Assembly: GCF_031458175.1 (NCBI RefSeq)
Contig: NZ_JAVDXX010000001.1
Coordinates: 1,798,001 to 1,862,000, forward strand
Direction of reading: 5' to 3'
Source of the DNA: Pseudoglutamicibacter albus
GTDB taxonomy: Bacteria; Actinomycetota; Actinomycetes; Actinomycetales; Micrococcaceae
DNA: 64,000 nucleotides
The position numbers were made by a program, and so were the translations under genes. This document shows, piece after piece, positions 42,443-51,446 of this stretch (positions within the stretch are counted from its first letter, which is position 1; the number at the start of each line of letters is the position of its first letter). The notes under the pieces are model-generated. The model searched no databases and was not told the origin of the DNA. It saw only the letters and a program-made list of their open reading frames with translations.

Positions 42443-44281
42443 ATGATCACGAAAGACACCATGAACGTCTCTGAATCTCCGAGTAACGGCATCGACGACG
42501 CGAAGTCGGGCAACGCTGCGGTCCCGTTCCGGGAAGGTATCGCGCTGTTGTGGTCGTACTCGCGCCCACATCTTCGAACCCTCATCATTGGTGTGTTGCT
42601 GGGGTTGTTCGCAACGGCGATCGCGCTCGCGACACCGATGGTCACCAAGTGGGTGCTCGACTCGCTCGGCACTAATCTCGATCTCACAGGTCCAGTCACG
42701 GTCCTGGTGCTGATCCTGATCGTCGGAGTCATCGCGAACCTCGCCCAGAGCGTGCTACTGGGTAGGCTCTCAGAGCGCATCGTGCTAGATGCTCGCCGTG
42801 GCCTGGTCAGTCGATTCTTGCTGGCGAAGCTGGAGCAGATTCAGCGCTTCCGGTCCGGCGAACTCGTCACCCGCGTCACCAGCGACACGCTGCTTTTGCG
42901 GGAGGCGACGACGAATAGTCTCGTGCAACTCATCAACGGCCTGGTATCCCTGGTCGGAACCATTGTGTTGATGGCGATCCTCGATTGGCCTCTCCTGCTG
43001 GCCACGCTCCTCGCGCTGGTCGTGGTCGGCGTCTTGTTCGGTGTGCTCGTTCCGCAGATCGGTAAAGCTGACAAACGCGCACAGGACGCCATCGGAGATC
43101 TTGGTGCGACGTTGGAGGGCGGGGTGCGAGCCTTGCGTACCGTGAAATCCAGCCGCGCCGAGCACCGCGAGATCGCACGGGTGAACGCAAAAGCCGAAGA
43201 ATCTGCCCGGCACGCGATCCGATCGGTCTGGTTCTCGGCACTGGCGTGGTCGGTCGCGGGCGGCGGGGTGCAGCTGGCGATCATCGTCATCCTCGGCCTC
43301 GGCGCAGGACGAGTCGCGCTCGGCGAGCTTGCCGTGTCCACTCTTGTCGCATTCCTCATGTATGCCTTCAACATCGTTGACCCGATCACCTCACTGGCCG
43401 GGGCATTCTCCACCCTCCAGAGTGGCCTCGCCGCCGCCGCACGCATTCGCGAAACCGAACACCTCGAACTCGAAGACACGCACGCTCGCCCCGCCGATGC
43501 ACCTGCTCCTGTGAGCCATCCTGATACCCCGGTGCTTACGCTCCGTGCGGTCACAGCAGGCTACGCCGACGCAGAAACCCCCGCGCTGCGCGACATTACT
43601 CTCGCCATCCCGCGCAAGGGGCACATCGCACTCGTCGGCCCGTCCGGAGCGGGAAAGACCACCGTCTTCTCACTACTACTCCGTTTCATCGACCCCACCT
43701 CAGGGCGACTCGAACTGAACGGTGTCCCGTACGAGCACTTGAGCATCGATGATGTCAGGTCAGGCATCGCCTACGTCGAACAAGAAACCCCTGTGATCCC
43801 CGGCACCGTTCGTGACAACGTGCTCTTCCGTGTGCCCGACGCCACCGATGACGAAGCATGGGAAGCACTTGCCTCGGTACGCCTCGATCAGAAGATTCGA
43901 TCCCTCAATGGCGGGCTGGACACTAACGTTGCCGAGACCAGTCTCTCCGGTGGGGAGCGTCAACGCCTTGCCGTCGCACGAGCCCTGGTTCGCCGCCCGA
44001 ACGTGCTCCTGCTGGATGAGGCTACCGCCCAGCTCGACGCGACTACCGAAGCGGCCATCCAGAACCTCATCGCCACCGCTTCACGGGAAGGCGCGGTCGT
44101 CACCATCGCACACCGCTTATCCACCGTGCTCGATGCAGACCAGATCATCGTCCTCGAAAACGGTCAGGTGCGAGACGCAGGAACCCACCGCGACCTCCTC
44201 AGTCGTGACACCCTCTACCAAGAGTTCATCTCCGCACTACACATTCACACAAGCGCCGACCTTCCCCCGGCCGAAACGTAA
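42443..44281 (+). CDS. ABC transporter, fused permease/ATPase (exporter half-transporter)
   Basis: A 612-aa half-transporter: six-helix membrane domain (about residues 30-320), then ATPase with GPSGAGKTT, Q-loop region YVEQETPVIPGTVRDNV, signature LSGGERQRLAVARAL, Walker B NVLLLDEATAQLD and H-loop TIAHRLSTV. This is the MsbA/LmrA/multidrug exporter type and probably acts as a homodimer. The ATG at 42443 or 42461 may be used; GAAAG lies before the second. The only nearby regulator is a short TetR downstream. Confidence 0.87.
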   Translation: MITKDTMNVSESPSNGIDDAKSGNAAVPFREGIALLWSYSRPHLRTLIIGVLLGLFATAIALATPMVTKWVLDSLGTNLDLTGPVTVLVLILIVGVIANLAQSVLLGRLSERIVLDARRGLVSRFLLAKLEQIQRFRSGELVTRVTSDTLLLREATTNSLVQLINGLVSLVGTIVLMAILDWPLLLATLLALVVVGVLFGVLVPQIGKADKRAQDAIGDLGATLEGGVRALRTVKSSRAEHREIARVNAKAEESARHAIRSVWFSALAWSVAGGGVQLAIIVILGLGAGRVALGELAVSTLVAFLMYAFNIVDPITSLAGAFSTLQSGLAAAARIRETEHLELEDTHARPADAPAPVSHPDTPVLTLRAVTAGYADAETPALRDITLAIPRKGHIALVGPSGAGKTTVFSLLLRFIDPTSGRLELNGVPYEHLSIDDVRSGIAYVEQETPVIPGTVRDNVLFRVPDATDDEAWEALASVRLDQKIRSLNGGLDTNVAETSLSGGERQRLAVARALVRRPNVLLLDEATAQLDATTEAAIQNLIATASREGAVVTIAHRLSTVLDADQIIVLENGQVRDAGTHRDLLSRDTLYQEFISALHIHTSADLPPAET

Positions 44282-44459
44282 AGCGAGCCCGACCCAGTTC
44301 TCCGGACACTGATCGTGGACGCTCTAGTTCCGTGTGACCTCCCCGCCGCGTCGCCAGTAAATCCCAGCTAACCGCCACCTTGAGCGCGCACGGACAAAGG
44401 CCGGTCCGTCATCTCGACAGGCAAGCTCCTCATTCCGTTAGATACCCCAGATAAAGTTC

Positions 44460-44488
44460 TTGACCACCAGTTCTAGAACATCTATTCT
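44460..44488 (+). promoter_or_regulatory. Promoter with dyad operator, leaderless start of a short TetR gene
   Basis: TTGACC (44460-44465) and TATTCT (44483-44488) are separated by exactly 17 bases, a near-ideal -35/-10 pair. The spacer holds the perfect palindrome GTTCTAGAAC (44470-44479). The ATG follows the -10 by six bases, so the mRNA would start at or next to the ATG. Autorepression is likely. Confidence 0.65.
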
Positions 44489-44494
44489 GAAACT

Positions 44495-44881
44495 ATGGCA
44501 AGACCACGGGAGTTTGATACCGCGGCTCTCCTGCAGCAGGCGGGTGAGTTGTTCATTAGGCGGGGTTTCACGGCGACCTCGATCGACGAGGTCGTAAAAA
44601 CCACAGGGGTGGTGAGGGGCAGCCTGTATTCGATCTTCGGTTCGAAGCAAGGCATTTTCGTTGCGGCCCTCAAGCATGCGGCAGGAGAACACAGCGATGG
44701 CGACAGCTCGGCTCCTGAGGTGTTGCTTGACCTGCTCAACGTCGCTGTTTTTGAGATCGCACCCCACAACCGTGACGTCGCGGATTTGGTTCAGCGCATC
44801 ATCGACGCCAATGGGATTACAGCTCAAGCGCTTGGTCAGCGAGCGCTCGAGCGGGCTTGCCTCACCGAGGCAACCGGCTAG
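44495..44881 (+). CDS. Short TetR-family regulator
   Basis: The HTH is clear: FDTAALLQQAGELFIRRGFTATSIDEVVKTTGVVRGSLYSIFGSKQGIF. The protein is only 128 aa against the usual 180-220, so the ligand domain is reduced, though the frame ends naturally. It may be a truncated but stable regulator. It precedes a 123-aa protein of unknown function by 29 bases and probably forms an operon with it. Confidence 0.78.
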   Translation: MARPREFDTAALLQQAGELFIRRGFTATSIDEVVKTTGVVRGSLYSIFGSKQGIFVAALKHAAGEHSDGDSSAPEVLLDLLNVAVFEIAPHNRDVADLVQRIIDANGITAQALGQRALERACLTEATG

Positions 44882-44910
44882 GTCTATAGGTTTTGAAGAA
44901 GGAGAAACGC

Positions 44911-45282
44911 ATGGCTCGCAACAAGGTTGAAATTCAGGACGGGGAGCTCATCGTCACCCCGCGCGGCTTAGACAAGATGTGGTCATTCAAGAGGGAAATC
45001 CGTGTGCCGCTGGCACTTGTTCGCGGGGCTACGTTCGACCCGGGTGTGGTGACGGAACCGAAGGGCATCCGTTCACCGGGGCTGAATACGGGGGGTAAGA
45101 AGGTGTCGGCGACGTACCGCAAGGACGGGGAACGCCACTATTGGAACGTGACCGGCGCATCGGATGTGCTCGTGATCGAACTGGACCCGACGTTTGAATA
45201 CAGCCGCCTCATTCTTTCCGTTGATGATCCGGTTGGTTTGGAACGGCGCATTGACGAGACTGTCCGCGACCGCACACAATGA
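44911..45282 (+). CDS. Conserved-looking hypothetical protein (123 aa)
   Basis: ATG 44911 follows a strong GAAGGAG site. The protein is soluble and beta-rich in appearance: KVEIQDGELIVTPRGLDKMWSFKREIRVPLALVRGATFDPG, then GKKVSATYRKDGERHYWNVTGASDVLVIEL. The alternating strands and the 'membrane- or ligand-facing' WSFKREI loop suggest a bacterial PH-like fold, but this is a guess. No family was recognised. It follows the short TetR gene and is probably under its control. Confidence 0.6.
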   Translation: MARNKVEIQDGELIVTPRGLDKMWSFKREIRVPLALVRGATFDPGVVTEPKGIRSPGLNTGGKKVSATYRKDGERHYWNVTGASDVLVIELDPTFEYSRLILSVDDPVGLERRIDETVRDRTQ

Positions 45283-45320
45283 ACGATGGCGGCCGCGGAC
45301 AGATTTGAGGCAGGTGCGGG

Positions 45321-45614
45321 CTACTCGTTGAATGGGACGACGTCGAAGCCGAGCAGTTCCACGCTCATGCCGCGCTGCTCATCGTCGCCGTGATCGCGGG
45401 CCGGGCGCGCATCAAGCCATGCCTGGAAGTGCTCGCGGGTTTCCCAACGGGTCACAACAAAGTAGCGGTCCTCCCCGATCTGCGGACGCAACAGTTCAAA
45501 CCCTTGGAAACCTTCAGCGGTGTCCACAGCTTTCTTCCGTGCAGCGAAACGCTGCTCGATCTCGGCTTCGGCCCCTTCAGGGTATGTGAGTGCCGTGATG
45601 TTGACGAACGTCAT
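45321..45614 (-). CDS. Heme-degrading monooxygenase-like protein (MhuD/IsdG, ABM fold)
   Basis: A 97-aa antibiotic-biosynthesis-monooxygenase-fold protein. VNITALTYPEGAEAEIEQRF, GFQGFELLRPQIGEDRYFVVTRWETREHFQAWLDA closely follow mycobacterial MhuD. N5, W66 and H75 fall at the positions of the MhuD Asn, Trp and proximal heme His as I recall them. It probably releases iron from heme inside the cell, which fits the siderophore importer and EfeB elsewhere in the window. No convincing iron box was seen upstream. Confidence 0.72.
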   Translation of the reverse strand: MTFVNITALTYPEGAEAEIEQRFAARKKAVDTAEGFQGFELLRPQIGEDRYFVVTRWETREHFQAWLDARPARDHGDDEQRGMSVELLGFDVVPFNE

Positions 45615-45778
45615 CTGAACCTCCCTAGACGGCGGCGGTGTTACGCGCCGCGATGTGATTCAACCTTTTAAACAAGGCTACCGATGTTTCCTGGGGTTTC
45701 GCCGAGTGGTACCCGCGGCCCTGCCCCGGTTCCGGCCTGGGGCTGGGTGTGGACTGTTGGATGCACAGGGAGCGCGGT

Positions 45779-46312
45779 TTAGTACTTCTCGTAGGTCCCT
45801 ACCAAGTGTGGAAACTCGGGGAGTTTGCCGCCGTCTCGGATGAAGGTGCACAAGATAAGAGCGGTGTCGTCGATTTTTGCGCCTCCGCTACTGTCCCCAT
45901 CTTTTGTGGGTTCCCCGTAGAGGTAACAGCCTTCAGGGGTGTACTGAACTTCGTTGCGGTAGTAGAATATGCCCTTCTCTGGCCCGCGCTTAGCCGGCTT
46001 GAAGCAAAGAGTTTGGGCGTAGCCGCAGCCGTCCGGGATGTCCTCATTGGAGATCTGTACGAAAGCCTGCTCATCCTTTGCCGCCAATTCCTGAATTTCT
46101 TCTAGCGCCCACCTGATCTGCCCGTAAGACGTAACCGGTATAAAATCGAAATCCTTAAAAGAGATATAGATGCCCCACCCTTCGGGGACTCGCGCGGCGT
46201 AGTCGAATTCGGGCACTGGGATCGGCGGGGCGGCCTCAGGAGCCTCCTGCGCGACATGCTCTTGCTCATCCTGCTTTGTGGTGCTGAATATTTTCTTGAG
46301 GAAGGAGAACAT
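45779..46312 (-). CDS. Hypothetical protein (177 aa)
   Basis: ATG 46312 follows AGAGAGGTCACC. The N-terminus is basic and hydrophobic (MFSFLKKIFSTTKQDEQEH), followed by a Pro/Ala/Glu-rich stretch and a globular part: VPEGWGIYISFKDFDFIPVTSYGQIRWALEEIQELA, then FVQISNEDIPDGCGYAQTLCF. No family recognised. The style (small soluble domain, Trp/Tyr-rich, next to a defence-type ATPase) is reminiscent of SMI1-like immunity or effector-associated proteins, but this is only an impression. A 12-bp palindrome CCCTTATAAGGG (46376-46387) lies 64 bases upstream. Confidence 0.6.
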   Translation of the reverse strand: MFSFLKKIFSTTKQDEQEHVAQEAPEAAPPIPVPEFDYAARVPEGWGIYISFKDFDFIPVTSYGQIRWALEEIQELAAKDEQAFVQISNEDIPDGCGYAQTLCFKPAKRGPEKGIFYYRNEVQYTPEGCYLYGEPTKDGDSSGGAKIDDTALILCTFIRDGGKLPEFPHLVGTYEKY

Positions 46313-46395
46313 GGTGACCTCTCTGTCATTGTTCGACCCTTGCCACACTAACCCAGACAGCTAGCGACTAAGTTTCCCTTATAAGGGTTAGGGAC

Positions 46396-47093
46396 AACCA
46401 CTCCAACGCACGCATATTCGGTACCCACATTGACCATCCCATTGAGACCAGCTGTCTACAGGGTTCGAATCACGAGCATTGTGACTCTTAAGCCACTTCA
46501 AAGAGTGCCCCGGAAGCATCGGACACTTATCGACGTGTTAGATCACGAGACGCCGAACATATTTCACATTTCCCGCTAATCGATCAGGCCCATCGATATG
46601 GGGTCACAACAGGTGACACATCGACACAGCTCTAAGGTCAAGCTAACGCACGGCTGAGCGTCGACCTTATGGCTAATCACCGACGTTCTTGGACGGCCTC
46701 CGCGCATCTTGAGCTGTATGGCTTATGGCCACTGTAAAGCTACGGTGCCTCATACACCTGAGAAGCACACCGACACGCGCTCTATTTCCACTTCATCTGA
46801 CTGGTTCGCGGTCTACACATCAGGTCATCAGAGAAACTGATTGCGAGAAACTAAGGCAAACGGCGTGGCCAGACAGAGCCAATGACTCATGTAGAGAATC
46901 TCAGGAGATGGTGGCACCCCCGCAGGAACTAACGTTGGCCGAAGTGTTCTTATGTCAAAAGGCCTCACTGTACCGGGTAGACAAACTACTCATAGCAGTA
47001 TGCTCATTGTCGAACGCATCCGCAGATTAATCAGCTGACGCCGTAACAACCGCAATCCCGAAAATGTGACGGCACCGACGTGAAAGGTTCCCC
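46396..47093. other. About 700 bases without a recognisable gene, lower GC
   Basis: This stretch before the large PHP/ATPase gene is visibly richer in A and T than its surroundings. It contains only short frames with unconvincing codon use (the longest, 101 codons at 46725, has no family signature). No tRNA, repeat array or clear promoter was recognised. It may hold decayed sequence, or a noncoding RNA that cannot be called by eye. Confidence 0.5.
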
Positions 47094-49930
47094 ATGCGCA
47101 CCGAAGAGACTACACGCACTTTTGAATTATCAGATGAAGGTAGCCACTTCTATCGGACAGATTTTCAAGTGCACACTCCCCGCGACGGTCAATGGGATGG
47201 AACACGCCCAAACGATCGTGACAAATGGGCTGACAGCTTCGTCGCCGCAGCGCGAAAGAAGGGATTAAACGCTGTCGCGATATCCGACCATCATGATTTT
47301 GCTTATTTTCCCCACATTAAGAAGGCGGCCGCTCGCGAAAAACTTCCTGATGGCACAAATCTTCGAGACGAAAACCGCTTGATCGTCTTTCCAGCGCTAG
47401 AACTCACCCTCGAGGTTCCCGGTCAGGCAATCATGATCCTAGACGCCGACTTTCCCGAAAACCGCCTTGACGACGTCCTAAGAGCCTTACACTTTGAACC
47501 GGTTGACCCCAACTTAAATCACCTCCCTGTTGTGGAAGCACTACCCGATTCCAGAGATGTTAGTCTGCTACAGGAAAAGCTCGACAATCACGACTGGCTC
47601 CGAGGCCGCTATATCATCCTTCCCAATGTCACACCTGATGGACATAAAACATTTCTACGGACAAGTTTTCAGTCGATATATCGAAACTTACCGTCAGTCG
47701 GAGGATATATTGATGGTTCTTTCGATGCGAAAAAGCTGGGCAAAAAACAGATCCTAGATGGCAAGAACCGGGAGTGGGGTTCTAAGCGTTTAGCGTTCTT
47801 CCAAACATCGGACACTCGTGACTCTGAGTTTTCGAAACTGGGTGAGCATACAACTTGGGTCAAATGGTCAAAGCCTACGGCCGAAGCCCTTCGCCAAGCT
47901 TGTCTTGCACAGGACTCGCGCATCTCCCAGGCGCCTCCGGCTATGCCTAATGCATGGATCTCACGTGTCATCGTGTCTGACAGCAAGTTCATGGGGCCAG
48001 TCGATGTCAAGATCAACCCGCAGTACACCGCCCTAATCGGAGGTCGTGGGACCGGAAAATCGACAATTATGGAATATCTCCGCTGGGCTCTTTGTGATTC
48101 CCGCGTGAATGAAAATGACAACGTCGAGGACACAGCGTTAGCGAAACATACACGCAATCTCATTGAGTCAACGCTCAAGGACCTAGATGCCTATGTGGAG
48201 GTTCACTGTGTAGTTAACGGGGTTACGCATGTCGTTCGCCGCTATGCTTCCGATGGCAAAGTTGATCTCAAGATAGGCGAGAGTAAGTTCGACAACGTCA
48301 CCAGCTCGGAGGTTGAAAGCTTATTACCAATCCAGGCCTACAGCCAGAAGCAGTTGAGTAGCGTAGCGGTCCGTACTGATGAGCTCCTCCGGTTCCTAAC
48401 CACACCAATCCAGCGCGAGTTGGAAGAAAATAGCAACCAAGAGAAGGAAGTGATTAGCCGGCTACGAAAAAACCACGACGCAGTTCAGCGCCACCAAACC
48501 GTCTCCTCCGAAATCAATAGCGAGACCCTTCGAAAAGACTCCCATACCACCCAGATACTAGCCTTGCGCCAAGGCCTTACAGGGCTATCCCAGGAGGATC
48601 ATAGAATCCTCGACCACAAGCCCGACCTCGACCATCTAGTCTCCTTGCAGTCTGCCTGGCACCAACAAGCAGCTTCCACTCAAGACAGCCTAACGACCCT
48701 GTTCGACTCACTCGATTCATGGTTACAGCGAAACCCTACTCCACCAACTTTGCCAAAATCTTTGTCCACGGATCTATCTAATGACGTCGATGCGTTGTTC
48801 ACTGCAACAAGAGAAGCTCTGGCCGTCCTTCATGAAGAAGGCAGCCGGCTGCTAGACAACTTTCGCGGACTCACTAGAGCAGGCGGCAAGATAGCTAAGC
48901 TCTCTCAAGCGCTGGAAAGCAAGCTCAGCGCGTGCCGCAACGAGTATGCGGCCGTGAAACAGCGCTCGTCTACCCACGAGACCACGCTAACCGAACTCGC
49001 TAGATTAGAAGCACAACAACAGACATCGCACCGGCGCTTGCAGGAGTTGCGCGTTGAGCTCGAGGGGCTTGGGGATCCCCACGGTGAGCGTCTTAAACTC
49101 CGCTCAAAGTTGGCAGGCGTCCGGGAGGAACGCGCAAAACTACTACACACAGAATGCGAGAAACTAAAATCGTCGTCGGAAGGCATGATTCGCGCAACTT
49201 TATCGAGCAATTGCGGGTTCCAAGCTCTCCAGGAAGAATTCAAAGGACTCATACAGGGGTCTCGCGTCCGCTCAGATAAGGTTGAGAGTTTTTCCAGAAC
49301 CTTTCGTCCGAGCCGAATCCGCAGGATGCCTGGGAGCAAGTTTTGGTAGAGCTTGAATACCTAAGCCAACTGCAACAGGATGATGAGGTAGACCCAAAGC
49401 AGACCCCAACTCTCGACAAACTCGGTTTGCCAGCTGATGTTCAAAAACGACTGCGCCCCTATGTCACACCAGATAAATGGCTTGATCTATCTCTGATAGA
49501 ACTGCATGTCATCCCTGAGTTTGAGTACCGCACCAAGGAAGGGGCATATATTTCTTTCAGCGCTGCCTCGGCTGGGCAGCAGGCCTCTGCTCTGCTTGGC
49601 GCTCTACTCTTACAAGAAGGATCTCCTTTGCTCATCGACCAGCCTGAGGACGATCTCGACAGCAATACGATTTCACAGATTGCCCCTAAAATTTGGGCTG
49701 CTAAAGGTCAACGTCAACTGATATTCACCAGCCATAACGCAAACATGGTCGTAAATGGCGATGCGGACCTCGTCCTGGTCTGCGATTACTTGACCGCAGA
49801 CGATCAATCAAACGGCCATATCAAGGAGCAAGGTTCGATTGATGTCGCGCCTGTGCGGCGCAGTATCACCTCTGTTATGGAGGGCGGCGAGCGAGCTTTC
49901 CGTTTGCGCAAGGAGAAGTACCAGTTCTAG
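47094..49930 (+). CDS. TrlF-like PHP-domain plus SMC-type ATPase, with apparent frameshift at 49289-49293
   Basis: A large protein, about 945 aa if read through. The N-terminal PHP phosphoesterase part (about residues 20-280) has DFQVHTPRD, AISDHHDF and PALELTL metal-binding motifs. A RecF/SMC-like ATPase follows, with Walker A GGRGTGKST (316-324), a coiled-coil middle (about 440-720), a signature-like SAGQQAS, Walker B LLIDQPEDDLD and H-loop FTSHNANM. Annotation pipelines call this architecture TrlF-family AAA-like ATPase; such genes often lie in defence islands. The first frame stops at 49349 and the rest continues in the -1 frame (open through 49930); one extra T in the T5 run at 49289-49293 would join them (KVESFFQNLSSE). 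Could be mutation, sequencing error or slippage. ATG 47094 follows GAAAGG. Confidence 0.8.
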
Positions 49931-50025
49931 AAAGTCTTCTAGGCTATTACGCCCTATGGAATCTCTCACGACCCACTGGGACTGACGCGGCTAGGTTCAA
50001 GTAATAAAGGTCTGCCCGCAATAGA

Positions 50026-50043
50026 AAGGCCCCGGGATCGTTT
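50026..50043 (+). terminator. Left half of a terminator hairpin split by the IS
   Basis: AAGGCCCCGGGATCG (50026-50040) is complementary to CGTTCCCGGGGCCTT (51484-51498) on the other side of the IS, with one mismatch. Removing the IS and one TTT copy restores a 15-bp stem with a TTT loop. This was probably the shared terminator of the PHP/ATPase gene and the convergent dehydrogenase gene. Confidence 0.72.
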
Positions 50044-50103
50044 TGAACTGCTCCCCATTAGTTGGACTGAGAAATCAGTTACCGATTAGTGGGGAGCAGT
50101 TTT

Positions 50104-50586
50104 ATGCATTCACGTAGTTCGTTGAGTGAGTCTCAGCGTGAATGGTTGGTGGCGTGTTTCGAGCTGGGCATGGGGAGCCAAGCTGCTGCGAGGGTGGTCC
50201 GGGTTTCAAGAGATGCAACGCGCGCCCTCTATCGGCGGTTTCAGTTGCATGGCAGGCTGTGTCTTGTGGAGAAACGAACTAAACAGCAGTACAGCTTTGA
50301 GACCAAGAAAGAAGTTGTTCAGCGTTTCCTGGCTGGCGCGACACGGCAACAGTTAGCTCGTGAGTACCAGTTGAGTGCTGATGAGACCGTCACGAAGTGG
50401 GTAAGTGCTTGGCGTAAAGACGGTGACGAGGCGCTACGCCCGAAGCCGAAGGGCAGGCCCAAAGGCTCGACCGCGTCAAGGCCGCTTACCGAAGAGGAAA
50501 AGCTACGTCGCCAGGTTGAGCGGTTGGAAGCGGAAAACGCCTATCTAAAAAAATTGCGGGACTTGAGGAATCAGGGACACGCTTGA
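50104..50586 (+). CDS. IS3-family transposase OrfA
   Basis: A 160-aa DNA-binding subunit with two helix-turn-helix regions (SQREWLVACFELGMGSQAAARVV and FLAGATRQQLAREYQLS). A basic linker GRPKGS and a leucine-zipper-like end (EEEKLRRQVERLEAENAYLKKL) follow. ATG 50104 lies just after the left-end hairpin. Seven A residues at 50547-50553 (codons CTA AAA AAA TTG) form a -1 slippery site; from there the -1 frame is open into orfB, so an OrfAB fusion transposase is expected. Confidence 0.9.
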   Translation: MHSRSSLSESQREWLVACFELGMGSQAAARVVRVSRDATRALYRRFQLHGRLCLVEKRTKQQYSFETKKEVVQRFLAGATRQQLAREYQLSADETVTKWVSAWRKDGDEALRPKPKGRPKGSTASRPLTEEEKLRRQVERLEAENAYLKKLRDLRNQGHA

Positions 50587-51446
50587 AAGTCCAGGCGATT
50601 GTCATCCTCAAGTCGCACCACCGCTTGGAATATCTCTTAGAGGCAGCAGGTATCCCACGGTCGACGTTCTTCTACCACCAGAAACGACTCAGCCAGCCAG
50701 ATAAGCACGCGGCACTCAAGCAAGCGATCCGGGAAAGCTTCGAGCGCAACAAACATCGCTACGGCTATCGGCGAGTATTACTAGAACTGCGTAACCAAGG
50801 CTGGGTGATCAACCACAAACTCGTCTACAAGCTCATGTGCGAGATGGGGCTTCGAGCTAAGATCCGCCAGCGCAGGCCGTATGTTTCCTATGCTGGGACG
50901 ATCAGTCATATTGCTGAGAACGTACTTGACCGTAAGTTCACTCCGGATAAGCCAAATACCGTCTTTGTCAGCGACGTCACCGAGTTCAGGGTCACGGGCC
51001 GCAAGGTCTACCTGTCACCGGTAATGGATCTGTTCGACCGCTCAATCGTTGCCCACACTGTGGCTACATCGCCGTCGACAGCGTTTACCGCTGACTCTTT
51101 GACCAAGGCAATCGCGGTTTCTACGCCTGAACCCGGGTGGATGATCCACACTGACCAAGGCTTCCAGTATCAGCATTCGTCCTGGCGCAACTTGATTCAT
51201 AACAACGGTGGTATTCAGTCGATGTCGCGCAAAGCTAACTGCTACGACAACGCGGTCATGGAGAACTTCTTCGGCCACGTGAAAACCGAGATGTACCACG
51301 GCCAAGTCTTCGACACCGTCACAGAACTCACTCAGGCGATCGATGAGTACATCGGGTGGTACAACACCAAACGCATCCAACAACGACTCAAGGGCCTGAC
51401 CCCGATGCAATACCGGAATCAGACCCTTGAAGCCTCAGCCGCCTAA
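50583..51446 (+). CDS. IS3-family transposase OrfB (DDE integrase domain)
   Basis: The catalytic half, 287 aa. It has the HTH_21 segment (KQAIRESFERNKHRYGYRRVLLEL) and the rve core with acidic residues in FVSDVTEF, HTDQGFQY and NAVMENFFGHVKTE. YNTKRIQQRLKGLTPMQYR at the end is typical of IS150-group enzymes. The frame starts formally at TTG 50583, but it is probably made mainly as an OrfAB fusion through the A7 slippery site. No disruption is seen, so the element may still be active. Confidence 0.9.
   Translation: MKVQAIVILKSHHRLEYLLEAAGIPRSTFFYHQKRLSQPDKHAALKQAIRESFERNKHRYGYRRVLLELRNQGWVINHKLVYKLMCEMGLRAKIRQRRPYVSYAGTISHIAENVLDRKFTPDKPNTVFVSDVTEFRVTGRKVYLSPVMDLFDRSIVAHTVATSPSTAFTADSLTKAIAVSTPEPGWMIHTDQGFQYQHSSWRNLIHNNGGIQSMSRKANCYDNAVMENFFGHVKTEMYHGQVFDTVTELTQAIDEYIGWYNTKRIQQRLKGLTPMQYRNQTLEASAA

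Noticed and set aside
46725-47030. 101-codon frame in the AT-rich gap
   Set aside because: No ribosome site, family motif or typical codon bias; could be chance.
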